Assembly: GCF_047123305.1 (NCBI RefSeq)
Contig: NZ_CP138918.1
Location: forward strand, 992,001 to 1,056,000
Direction of reading: 5' to 3'
DNA: 64,000 nucleotides
From: Thalassobius sp047123305
Lineage (GTDB): Bacteria; Pseudomonadota; Alphaproteobacteria; Rhodobacterales; Rhodobacteraceae
The position numbers were made by a program, and so were the translations under genes. Positions 18,492-29,859 of this stretch are shown one piece after another. Every line of letters begins with the position of its first letter. Within the stretch, counting starts at the first letter, position 1. The notes below the pieces were generated by a model that saw only the letters and a program-made list of their open reading frames with translations, was not told where the DNA came from and did no database searches.

Positions 18492-18617
18492 CGTTTTCTC
18501 CTCTGTTGTTTGGTGCCGCCTTTCTGGCGGTCTATCGCATGCCGGCTCTGCATGAGCCCGGGCCCGTCTAGGACGGTCCTCTGGCAACAATTCTGCAAGT
18601 GACATTGGCAGAGTCAG

Positions 18618-18647
18618 CAGCGGCTACTGTCACAGTAGCCCGCGCTG
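18618..18647. promoter_or_regulatory. inverted repeat upstream of the family 5 binding-protein gene
   Basis: GGCTACTG (18622-18629), loop TCA, CAGTAGCC (18633-18640), extended by CAGC/GCTG outside. It lies in the leader or promoter region of the binding-protein gene and downstream of the DmdA-like stop. It could be an operator or a short RNA hairpin; there is no U tract. Confidence 0.4.
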
Positions 18648-18728
18648 CCCCGTGGTTAGCAAGCCCTTTTCCGACTGCCCTTACGGTCACTTTTTGAAAA
18701 AACATAGTAATGTCTTGTAGATAATGGC

Positions 18729-19832
18729 TCACAGAAAGGGAAGCTCCACCAGTTCCGCCATGACAATTCCCCCGGGCCGATGCACTTCAACCGAGTCGCC
18801 GGGCTGCAGATCTACCGAAATCAGCGCGTAGCCGATGTTCTGTTTCATCCGGAAAGACCAGGTGCAGTTGGTCATATCGCCCACCTTCTGGCCGTCTTTG
18901 ACCAGCGCCTCCCAGGCAAAGCCCAAAGGCGCGGGGTCTTCGCCCTCCAGCTTCAGACCCAGCTGGTGGCGCTTCGGACCTTCCTCTGCAATCTTGCGCA
19001 ATGCCCGAATGCCCACCGTGTCATCCGGCACATCCAGATCGACATATTGGCTCAGCCGAACCTCATAGGGATTTGTGAAGGCATCGGTGTCACCGCCGAC
19101 CGAAACCAGACCACTTTCGGTCCGTTCCGGCGTGCAGGGAGAACCCGGCCCAATGTCGTAGGGCGCGCCCGCTTCTTTGACGATGTTCCACAGGTCCGCG
19201 CCACGGCTGCCATCCTGAAGGTAAATTTCATAGCCGCCCTGTTTCGACCAGCCCGAGCGCTGCAAAGCGACGGGAATGCCGTTGATTTCGGTCTCTTTGA
19301 ACCAGAAATACTTCAGATCACGCACCCAGTCGCCGAACATATCCGCGACCACCTCCACCGCTTTGGGGCCTTGTACTGCCAGCGGCGACACGTCGGGTTC
19401 GGTAATCTCCACATCCAACCCACGTTCCGAGGCAATCGCCCGTGCCCAGAACCAGATATCGCTGTCTGCAATCGAGAACCAGAACCGGTCCTCCTCATGT
19501 TTCAGCAGGATCGGATCATTGATCACCGTCCCGATGTGATTGCACAGCGGCACATATTTACCCTGACCCGGTTTGCACTTGCTAAGGTCCCGAGGGCTAA
19601 GGATCTGCGCCAGTTTGGCAGCATCCTTGCCGGTCACCTCGACCTGCCGCTCACAGGACACGTCCCACATCGAAACGCCGTTGATCAATCGCCAATACTC
19701 TTCTTCCGGATTGCCGTAGAAGGCCGGTAAAACCATGCTGTTATAGAAAGTTGCATGAGTGATCCCCTCCGACTTAACAGAGGCCATAAACGGAGTCGGG
19801 CGCAAACGGGCCGTGGGCGCAATGGTGAACAT
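18729..19832 (-). CDS. GcvT-family aminomethyltransferase, DmdA-like
   Basis: 367 residues from ATG 19832 (AGGA about 12 bases upstream); the frame is open 93 codons further, but that part is basic and lacks family sequence. The length and blocks 'WDVSCERQVEVTG', 'SPRDLSK', 'EPDVSPLAVQGPKA' and 'RSGWSKQGGYEIYL' match tetrahydrofolate-dependent DMSP demethylase DmdA. The later DmdA block 'GLLSYGNDMT' is altered to 'GLVSVGGDTD', so this may be a paralogue demethylating another methylated osmolyte. Divergent from a LysR gene and followed by a Tat-exported transporter system. Confidence 0.75.
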   Translation of the reverse strand: MFTIAPTARLRPTPFMASVKSEGITHATFYNSMVLPAFYGNPEEEYWRLINGVSMWDVSCERQVEVTGKDAAKLAQILSPRDLSKCKPGQGKYVPLCNHIGTVINDPILLKHEEDRFWFSIADSDIWFWARAIASERGLDVEITEPDVSPLAVQGPKAVEVVADMFGDWVRDLKYFWFKETEINGIPVALQRSGWSKQGGYEIYLQDGSRGADLWNIVKEAGAPYDIGPGSPCTPERTESGLVSVGGDTDAFTNPYEVRLSQYVDLDVPDDTVGIRALRKIAEEGPKRHQLGLKLEGEDPAPLGFAWEALVKDGQKVGDMTNCTWSFRMKQNIGYALISVDLQPGDSVEVHRPGGIVMAELVELPFL

Positions 19833-20036
19833 GGGTCTTGATCCTGATATGAGTTGCCCCTGATGTTCCGCCGCAGACCCATTTCTCACAACCGACATAT
19901 ATAGGGGGTTAGACCCCACTGAGGTTATGAACCTGGCCCGTCGCTTTTCGTCGATCTGTTCGTTTTTCGACCACCGAGCGCCGCTTCCAGCAAAGGCCCC
20001 CATGACGGGCAGAGTCAGCATGACCAAAGAAAAGTT

Positions 20037-20975
20037 ATGACTTGGTTTTGCATGGCGCAGAAGATCCCTCACCTCACCTGGCTTCGTGCCTTCGAAGCTG
20101 CTGCACGGCATCTGAGTTTCACCAGTGCCGCCGAGGAGTTGAATCTGACGCAGGCCGCCATCTCAAAGCAGGTTAAATTGCTAGAGCAGTTTCTGGGTGA
20201 ACCCCTGTTTGAACGCCGCCCGCGCAGCCTGGCACTGACCAAGATTGGGGCCGCTTATCTGCCCAAGGTGCGCGACGGATTTGACCGCATCGTTGCCGGC
20301 ACCGAAGAGGTCTTTGGCGGTCGCTTGTCGGACGCGCTGACCCTGCGCGCGCCTGTTGGGTTTTCGACCAGCTGGATTGTGCCGCGGTTGCGTCGTTTTA
20401 TCGAAATGTTTCCCGAATGTCCGGTGCGCCTGCTGTCGAGCGTCTGGGACGAACAGAACCAACCCCGTGTCGATCTTGAGGTGCGCTATGGCACCGGAGA
20501 CTGGGCTAGATTGGCTGCGGATCGTCTGACCTGGGAAGTTTTTGAACCGCTCTGCGCGCCCTCGCTGTTAACCAATGGGCCGGATCTGAAAGACCCTGCC
20601 GACCTGCGCCATCACCGGCTGCTGCATGTCTTGGGTTATGAGGAGGGCTGGTCGACCTGGCTGCGCGCCGCCGGTGTTGAGGGGGTGAATGCCGGGCAGG
20701 GCATGCAATTTGACACCTCGCTGACAGTGTTCGAGTTTGCCGCCGCTGGCGGTGGTGTGGCCCTGGGGCGGTCGTCGATGTCGGGCCCGTTTCTGGAAAG
20801 CGGCCGTTTGGTGCGGCCGTTTTATCTGCCGGTGCCCCTGGACGAGGCGTTTTACCTGACCTGTTCTTCTGGCGGCATGCGGCATCCGCATATTGCTTTG
20901 CTGCGGGATTTCCTGCTGGAGGAAGCTTCCCGCGATGTATTGAATCAGCGTCGTTACCGATTGGTTGGGGGTTGA
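20037..20975 (+). CDS. LysR-family transcriptional regulator (GcvA-like)
   Basis: 312 residues from ATG 20037, preceded by AAAGAAAAG; an alternative ATG five codons on (20052) is possible. The helix-turn-helix lies at about 22-60 (FTSAAEELNLTQAAISKQVKLLEQFLG), then the effector domain. Divergent from the DmdA-like gene across roughly 200 bp, so that gene is the likely target. It ends in a strong terminator shared with the rRNA operon. Confidence 0.9.
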   Translation: MTWFCMAQKIPHLTWLRAFEAAARHLSFTSAAEELNLTQAAISKQVKLLEQFLGEPLFERRPRSLALTKIGAAYLPKVRDGFDRIVAGTEEVFGGRLSDALTLRAPVGFSTSWIVPRLRRFIEMFPECPVRLLSSVWDEQNQPRVDLEVRYGTGDWARLAADRLTWEVFEPLCAPSLLTNGPDLKDPADLRHHRLLHVLGYEEGWSTWLRAAGVEGVNAGQGMQFDTSLTVFEFAAAGGGVALGRSSMSGPFLESGRLVRPFYLPVPLDEAFYLTCSSGGMRHPHIALLRDFLLEEASRDVLNQRRYRLVGG

Positions 20976-21001
20976 TTTTTTTGGTGTTTTTTTAACAAAA
21001 G

Positions 21002-21025
21002 AGCCGCCCTTTTTGGGCGGCTTTT

Positions 21026-21026
<1 letters not shown>
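21002..21026. terminator. bidirectional intrinsic terminator (LysR gene / rrn operon)
   Basis: AGCCGCCC-TTTTT-GGGCGGCT followed by TTTTT on the plus strand; on the minus strand the same stem is followed by CTTTTG. It ends the LysR transcript and lies directly at the 3' end of tRNA-fMet, the last rrn gene. Confidence 0.88.
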
Positions 21027-21102
<76 letters not shown>

Positions 21103-21145
21103 CCAATGCGCTTGTGATCGTTTAGAGGGATTTGGTCTTTATTAG

Positions 21146-21262
21146 GTTTGGCGGTGACCTACTCTCCCACACCTTAAGATGCAGTACCATCGGCGCTTCG
21201 GTGCTTAACTTCCGAGTTCGGGAAGGGATCGGGTGTATCACTCGTGCTATGACCACCAAACC
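21146..21262 (-). rRNA. rrf: 5S ribosomal RNA
   Basis: About 117 nt. The ends pair (GGTTTGG.. with ..CCAAACC), and the conserved blocks CCGATCCCTTCCCGAACTCG and GTGGGAGAGTAGG are present on the minus strand. Ends are accurate to a few bases. Confidence 0.95.
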
Positions 21263-21366
21263 GAATAAAGACCAAGGGGCGTTTTTGCCCCGATATCAAC
21301 GTGTTGTCCAGTTTTTGTTCACTTAGTGTATGCTCTTGATTTGGTCTTACTTTTACTGGATCAAAT

Positions 21367-24193
<2,827 letters not shown>

Positions 24194-24706
24194 TGATCCA
24201 GAAAGAGTAAGACTTCTTAGTGTGCTACCGCCCGAAGGCTACTTGAGCACGAAGACTTCCACATCCGGGCTGGTTCGACCGGATGCTCACTTTCTGATCA
24301 AAAGCATACTATATCCCGCTCCTTACCCGAAAGACTGCGCTGCCGATGTCGGTCGGCCCCACGCAGAAGGTAAGGAACATTGCAAGATCTCTCGATCTTG
24401 CGGGTTCAATCTCTTGCGGAGATTGAACCGGGTTAGTGTACTTGACTTGGACAACTCTGTTCGTTTCAGCAGGGATACGTTGCATAAAGATCGAGGAAAC
24501 AATCTCTATCACGCCTCTCCCGAAGGAGACCTACTGAGATCGTCCGCTTACTTACGGTGATCAAACAGGTTGTTGATATTTCTCTCTAAACGATGTCAGT
24601 TCCGTCTCTTGCGAGGCGGAAGCGTGTCCGATTGGACGGTTAAGAACCAGGGTCTGGTGCTTAACGATCTAATCGAACGCTCTTATCTTTGGTATCTTGC
24701 GAAGAA
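24194..24706 (-). other. spacer between tRNA-Ile and 23S rRNA with processing hairpins
   Basis: 513 bp of transcribed spacer without a gene. Three stem-loops are visible: GCAAGAT/ATCTTGC (24382-24401), an 11-bp GGTTCAATCTC/GAGATTGAACC with loop TTGCG (24403-24429), and TTCCGTCTC/GAGGCGGAA with loop TTGC (24600-24621). These probably guide RNase III-type processing of the precursor. Confidence 0.7.
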
Positions 24707-24783
<77 letters not shown>

Positions 24784-24811
24784 ATCCTTGGAAGGCTTAG
24801 TCGGAGGAGAG

Positions 24812-24887
24812 TGGTGGAGCCTAGCGGGATCGAACCGCTGACCTCCTGAATGCAAATCAGGCGCTCTCCCAGCTGAGCTAAGGCCCC
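24812..24887 (-). tRNA. tRNA-Ala (anticodon TGC)
   Basis: 76 nt with CCA. Acceptor GGGGCCT..AGGCTCC, anticodon arm CCTGA-TTTGCAT-TCAGG, T arm AGCGGTTCGATCCCGCT. It is the first tRNA after the 16S gene. Confidence 0.96.
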
Positions 24888-25056
24888 TAAGCTGACCACA
24901 CGAGGTGTCGTGCGGTGCGTAATCCTGAAGAGATATGAGGACGGCCTGGTCCTCAGTGTCCATGAAGGACCTGATGATATTGATCAGCGTGACTTGCTGA
25001 TCGTTGCTAAGTGCATCCACGAAGTTGAACAAGTTCAACCTGCTAGGTGCATCCTT

Positions 25057-26519
<1,463 letters not shown>

Positions 26520-26776
26520 GAAAGCACCTTACGGTGCTATCCTTGACGTTCGAACCTCTGCACATACTGTTTTTCCAATTGACTTGGAAATGTCCCAACC
26601 GGCTGGTCGGGACGTTCTCTGTTTGTGACATCAGTACCAAAAGATACCGAAAGCCGACAAACAGTGAAGCTGACTATCCATCATCGGAACCGAAGCTCCT
26701 AGGTAGTTGATATATGTGCAGTCGTTCATTCATCGAATGAACCAAACCGCCCACATATCTCTTCAGATACCATCAA

Positions 26777-26788
26777 TGTCAAAGAGCG
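26777..26788 (-). promoter_or_regulatory. boxA-like antitermination element of the rrn leader
   Basis: The minus strand reads CGCTCTTTGACA, close to the bacterial boxA consensus TGCTCTTTAACA that recruits NusB/NusE so RNA polymerase reads through long rRNA genes. It lies in the leader about 170 nt after the predicted start and 260 nt before 16S. Confidence 0.65.
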
Positions 26789-26961
26789 CGGCAACAACCC
26801 AAGTCATCACCAGAGACAAAATCAACACGAAGCGCCAAAACCTTCCTGGCGCAACCTGCGTCATAAACCTCATATTTTGTTAACTTCAGACCCTGCCAGA
26901 GTTGCCTCCGTAGCGCCGTCCGCCGTCCCAACCTGCGCCTCAGCGCCGCCGGTGAAGGGGG

Positions 26962-26989
26962 TTCTAAGGTTATTCCAAACCACCCGCAA
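26962..26989 (-). promoter_or_regulatory. rrn operon promoter (-35 TTGCGG, -10 TTAGAA)
   Basis: On the minus strand TTGCGG (26989-26984), a 16-base spacer and TTAGAA (26967-26962). The -10 and following bases (AACCTTAGAA then CCCCCTTCACC) repeat almost exactly the tRNA-Leu promoter at 4221-4241 (AACCTTAGAA then CGCCCCTCACC). A stable-RNA promoter class with a GC-rich discriminator is indicated, which is typical of growth-rate control. Confidence 0.75.
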
Positions 26990-27337
26990 GCGCTTTTTCA
27001 AAGAAAATCACAAAAACACAAAACCATTTCAAAAATAAAACAAAATCAAACACATAAACAAACAACACCACAAAAAAACAAAACCAATCCACACAAAAGC
27101 CAATCAACAAAACAGGAATCACACCCACAAACACACAATTCCACAACGAGTCGCGCAAATCCAAAGCAGAATCCAACACAGAATCCCCGCCGCTAAGCCA
27201 TCTGGGCAGGACTTTATATACAGTCCGATTCACCGCCGTCGCGCTGACATAAGCAAAATGGATAGCAGGTTTCGATGTTGATCCTTGCGGTTATAGCGCC
27301 GGCACAGACACTCTTTGTTAACACATAGGAGGATAGA

Positions 27338-27880
27338 ATGGCGCGGCTGAGTGCGTTCAACTTTCAGAAATGGATCGACGAACACAAACATCTCTTGAAA
27401 CCGCCAGTGGGCAATCAACAGATCTGGGAAGATGCCGATCTGATGGTCACGGTTGTTGGCGGCCCGAACAAACGGACGGACTATCATGATGACCCGGTGG
27501 AGGAGTTCTTTTACCAGCTGAAGGGCGACATGCTGTTGAAGCTATATGATGGGGAAGAGTTCTACGATGTCCCCATTCGCGAAGGGGAGATCTTTTTGCT
27601 GCCCCCTCATGTGCGGCATTCCCCGCAACGCCCGCAGGAAGGGTCAATTGGTCTGGTGATCGAACCCAAACGTCAGAAAGGGGAACTGGATGCAATCGAG
27701 TGGTACTGTTTTGACTGTTCCACCTTGGTGCATCGAGCAGAGATGCAGCTGAAATCCATCGTGGAGGATCTGCCACCGGTCTATGCCCAGTTCTATGCCT
27801 CTGATGAGGCGCGCACCTGCCCCAACTGTGGCAGTGTGCATCCCGGCAAAGAACCACCCGAGGGCTGGGTGCAGCTTTAA
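27338..27880 (+). CDS. nbaC: 3-hydroxyanthranilate 3,4-dioxygenase
   Basis: 180 residues, as in bacterial HAAO/NbaC. It opens the ring of 3-hydroxyanthranilate with O2, giving aminocarboxymuconate semialdehyde, which can cyclise to quinolinate. Cupin iron ligands His50, Glu56 and His94 are in place, and the C-terminal rubredoxin-like second iron site has Cys124, Cys127, Cys161 and Cys164. AGGAGG precedes the ATG. No kynureninase or other kynurenine gene is next to it. An aspartate-dehydrogenase-like gene follows 1 kb away. Confidence 0.95.
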   Translation: MARLSAFNFQKWIDEHKHLLKPPVGNQQIWEDADLMVTVVGGPNKRTDYHDDPVEEFFYQLKGDMLLKLYDGEEFYDVPIREGEIFLLPPHVRHSPQRPQEGSIGLVIEPKRQKGELDAIEWYCFDCSTLVHRAEMQLKSIVEDLPPVYAQFYASDEARTCPNCGSVHPGKEPPEGWVQL

Positions 27881-27955
27881 CAGGTTTGTTCGGCCATGCA
27901 GCTGTCCCCCTTGGGTGGACACGCCTCTAAAGGCAACGGAAGAAGATCAGGGGCG

Positions 27956-28903
27956 TCACATCCCCTGAGACACATCCTCCAACGCGTCCAGAAACATCTT
28001 GGCGGCGGGCGACAACTGCTCGGCGCCACGAAAGGAAATCCCCACCGGTCCGGCGCCAAAAGGCAGATCGAAGGCCAGTTCGGCCAATTGCCCCGCCGCG
28101 ATGTCCTGCGCCGCAACATGGGAGGGCATCAGACCCATCAGGTCACCGCCCCCCGACAGGAGGGCGCGGTTGGTCAGATAGGACACCGACTCGACCGAGG
28201 CAGGCGGGGTGTAGTCATCGCTGTCGATAAAGAACTGATCCAGCTGACGGCGCAGTGAGGTTTCCACCGGCGGCAGGATCCAGCCAAACGGGCGCAGATC
28301 TTTGAACCCCAGCGCAGATCGCCCCGCCAGCGGATGGGCGGCCCCGGTGACCAGACGGATCTTTTCCTGAAACAACGAGATTTGTGACAGATCCTGCCGG
28401 TGGCGATGTGTCGGCAGACGGCCCACCACCAGATCAATCTCCCCCGCACGCAGGCCCGGCATCAGCACCTCATTGGTGCCTTCAACCACTTTGATTGTCA
28501 CATTGGGGCGCTGTTCCAGCACCCGCCCGATGGCCAAGGGCAGCAGGCGCGACGACGCCGCTAGCAAGGTACCAACCACCACCCGCCCCGAGGTGCCTTC
28601 GCTTAGGTCATCCAATTCCTGTGCAGCGTTTGAGATCTGGGCGGAGATCAGTTTGCCGTGCCGGATCAGCGCCTCGCCGTAGACCGTGGGCACCACCCCC
28701 CGATTGGTGCGGTCAAACAGCTGCACCTCAAAATCCAACTCCAGATCTTTGATCATCTTGGTGGCTGCCGGCTGCGAGACGTTCAACTCGCGGGCGGCGG
28801 CCTGAATATTGCCGTTCTTGCCCACCGCCACCAGCAGCCGCAGTTGACGCAACTTCAGGCGGGTCAGGGCACGTTCGACAATCCTGCTATGTTTGGCGGC
28901 CAT
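27956..28903 (-). CDS. LysR-family transcriptional regulator (PcaQ/GbpR-like)
   Basis: 315 residues. The helix-turn-helix is at about 18-75 ('LKLRQLRLLVAVGKNGNIQAAARELNVSQPAATKMIKDLE'); the N-terminus and 'SQPAATK' are typical of the PcaQ/GbpR/galactose-binding subgroup that controls aromatic or sugar catabolism. It lies 36 bp downstream of the aspartate-dehydrogenase-like gene on the same strand, and faces away from the molybdenum hydroxylase operon, so it probably regulates that region. Confidence 0.9.
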   Translation of the reverse strand: MAAKHSRIVERALTRLKLRQLRLLVAVGKNGNIQAAARELNVSQPAATKMIKDLELDFEVQLFDRTNRGVVPTVYGEALIRHGKLISAQISNAAQELDDLSEGTSGRVVVGTLLAASSRLLPLAIGRVLEQRPNVTIKVVEGTNEVLMPGLRAGEIDLVVGRLPTHRHRQDLSQISLFQEKIRLVTGAAHPLAGRSALGFKDLRPFGWILPPVETSLRRQLDQFFIDSDDYTPPASVESVSYLTNRALLSGGGDLMGLMPSHVAAQDIAAGQLAELAFDLPFGAGPVGISFRGAEQLSPAAKMFLDALEDVSQGM

Positions 28904-28939
28904 GGGACGTTCCTTTTGCGGTGCAACGGGGAGGGCTTT

Positions 28940-29704
28940 TTAGAAGCCGACAGGTTTTTGCCGCTCCAGCACCGCCGCCACGGCGCTCATCGCGGCCAAG
29001 GCAGAGGATCGAGGATTGTCCGGCAGGCTGTTGCCTTCAAGAGTGAAATACAAGCGGCCAAATCCGCCCTCTGCACGCACTTCATGGATATTGGCGGCAA
29101 CCGACGGATCGGCGATCAGCTCAACCTGGGTGGCATCCAGCCCAATAGAGGACAGGGCCACAGCGGCAGCGACATTGGCGTTTTTTGGATAGGTCACCGC
29201 GGCCTCACGGGCGGTGCCGGTGAAATGGGTGAAAGGTTCGCGCAGCGTGTCCAGATCACAGGCCCCTTCGGCGGGCGACCCTTTCCAGCCACGCGGCGGT
29301 TTGCGCCCCACATAGGTCACATGGCTGATCGGCCCCACCGCGCCTGCGCGCAGTGCGTCCAGTGCCCCGATGGCGCCACTGGCCAGATGCAGCCGCGCGC
29401 CGCCTTCCTCTGCGGCTGTTGCCAGCTCTGCCTGCAATGCCGCATCCGCCAAGGCGCCCAGCGACAGCGTCACCACATCAATGCCACGCCGCAGGGCCGC
29501 TGCGCCATGGGCCTGCAAACCGGGGTGGCCGGCGCAGTCCACCAGCAGATCCACGTCCTCGGGCAGCTCGGCAACTGAAGTGACACAGCCCGCGGCCTCT
29601 TTGCCGGGGCGCACGATCAGGGCAGCAACGGAAAGGTCCCGTGCTGCAAGTTCGCGGTGGACGTATTTGGAAATGGCACCGTTGCCGATCACTGCAATTG
29701 TCAT
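28940..29704 (-). CDS. aspartate-dehydrogenase-family protein (NadX-like)
   Basis: 254 residues with a Rossmann motif GNGAIS at 7-12, the family block YPKNANVAAAVAL at 172-184 and the catalytic His207 in NIHEV. L-aspartate dehydrogenases make iminoaspartate for NAD synthesis or feed ammonia and oxaloacetate; relatives in catabolic clusters use other amino acids. It is divergent from the molybdenum hydroxylase operon, with a LysR gene behind it, so a catabolic role is as likely as NAD synthesis. Confidence 0.8.
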   Translation of the reverse strand: MTIAVIGNGAISKYVHRELAARDLSVAALIVRPGKEAAGCVTSVAELPEDVDLLVDCAGHPGLQAHGAAALRRGIDVVTLSLGALADAALQAELATAAEEGGARLHLASGAIGALDALRAGAVGPISHVTYVGRKPPRGWKGSPAEGACDLDTLREPFTHFTGTAREAAVTYPKNANVAAAVALSSIGLDATQVELIADPSVAANIHEVRAEGGFGRLYFTLEGNSLPDNPRSSALAAMSAVAAVLERQKPVGF

Positions 29705-29859
29705 GAAGGCCTCACTCTTTCTTCGCTCCTATTGATACTTACCTGCCAGCGAATTTGATATCCATTTCGGTTATATCAGAATCCGGTCTTTGTATTTTGC
29801 CTCAGCGGGGCGCGGTGGTCTTATGCGGGCAGTTTCAAAACCGCGTCAAACCAGCCTGA

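Larger units (their letters stand above)
26520..27337 (-). other. rrn leader and upstream promoter region
   Basis: About 820 bp with no gene. From the 16S end it contains a roughly 435-nt leader with a boxA-like element, the promoter at 26962-26989, and from about 26997 to 27150 a tract whose plus strand is almost only A and C with many short A runs. An 87-codon open frame over this tract encodes only a Phe/Val-rich low-complexity chain and is rejected. The right end near 27310-27337 holds the ribosome binding site of the next gene. Confidence 0.75.

Noticed and set aside
16323..18602. Very long (over 750 codons) plus-strand open frame across permease and binding-protein genes
   Set aside because: It spans two well-recognised genes on the other strand and their spacer. 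GC-rich codon use produces such open antisense frames.
26970..27233. 87-codon minus-strand open frame rich in Phe and Val
   Set aside because: Comes from the A/C-skewed tract upstream of the rrn promoter and overlaps the promoter itself.
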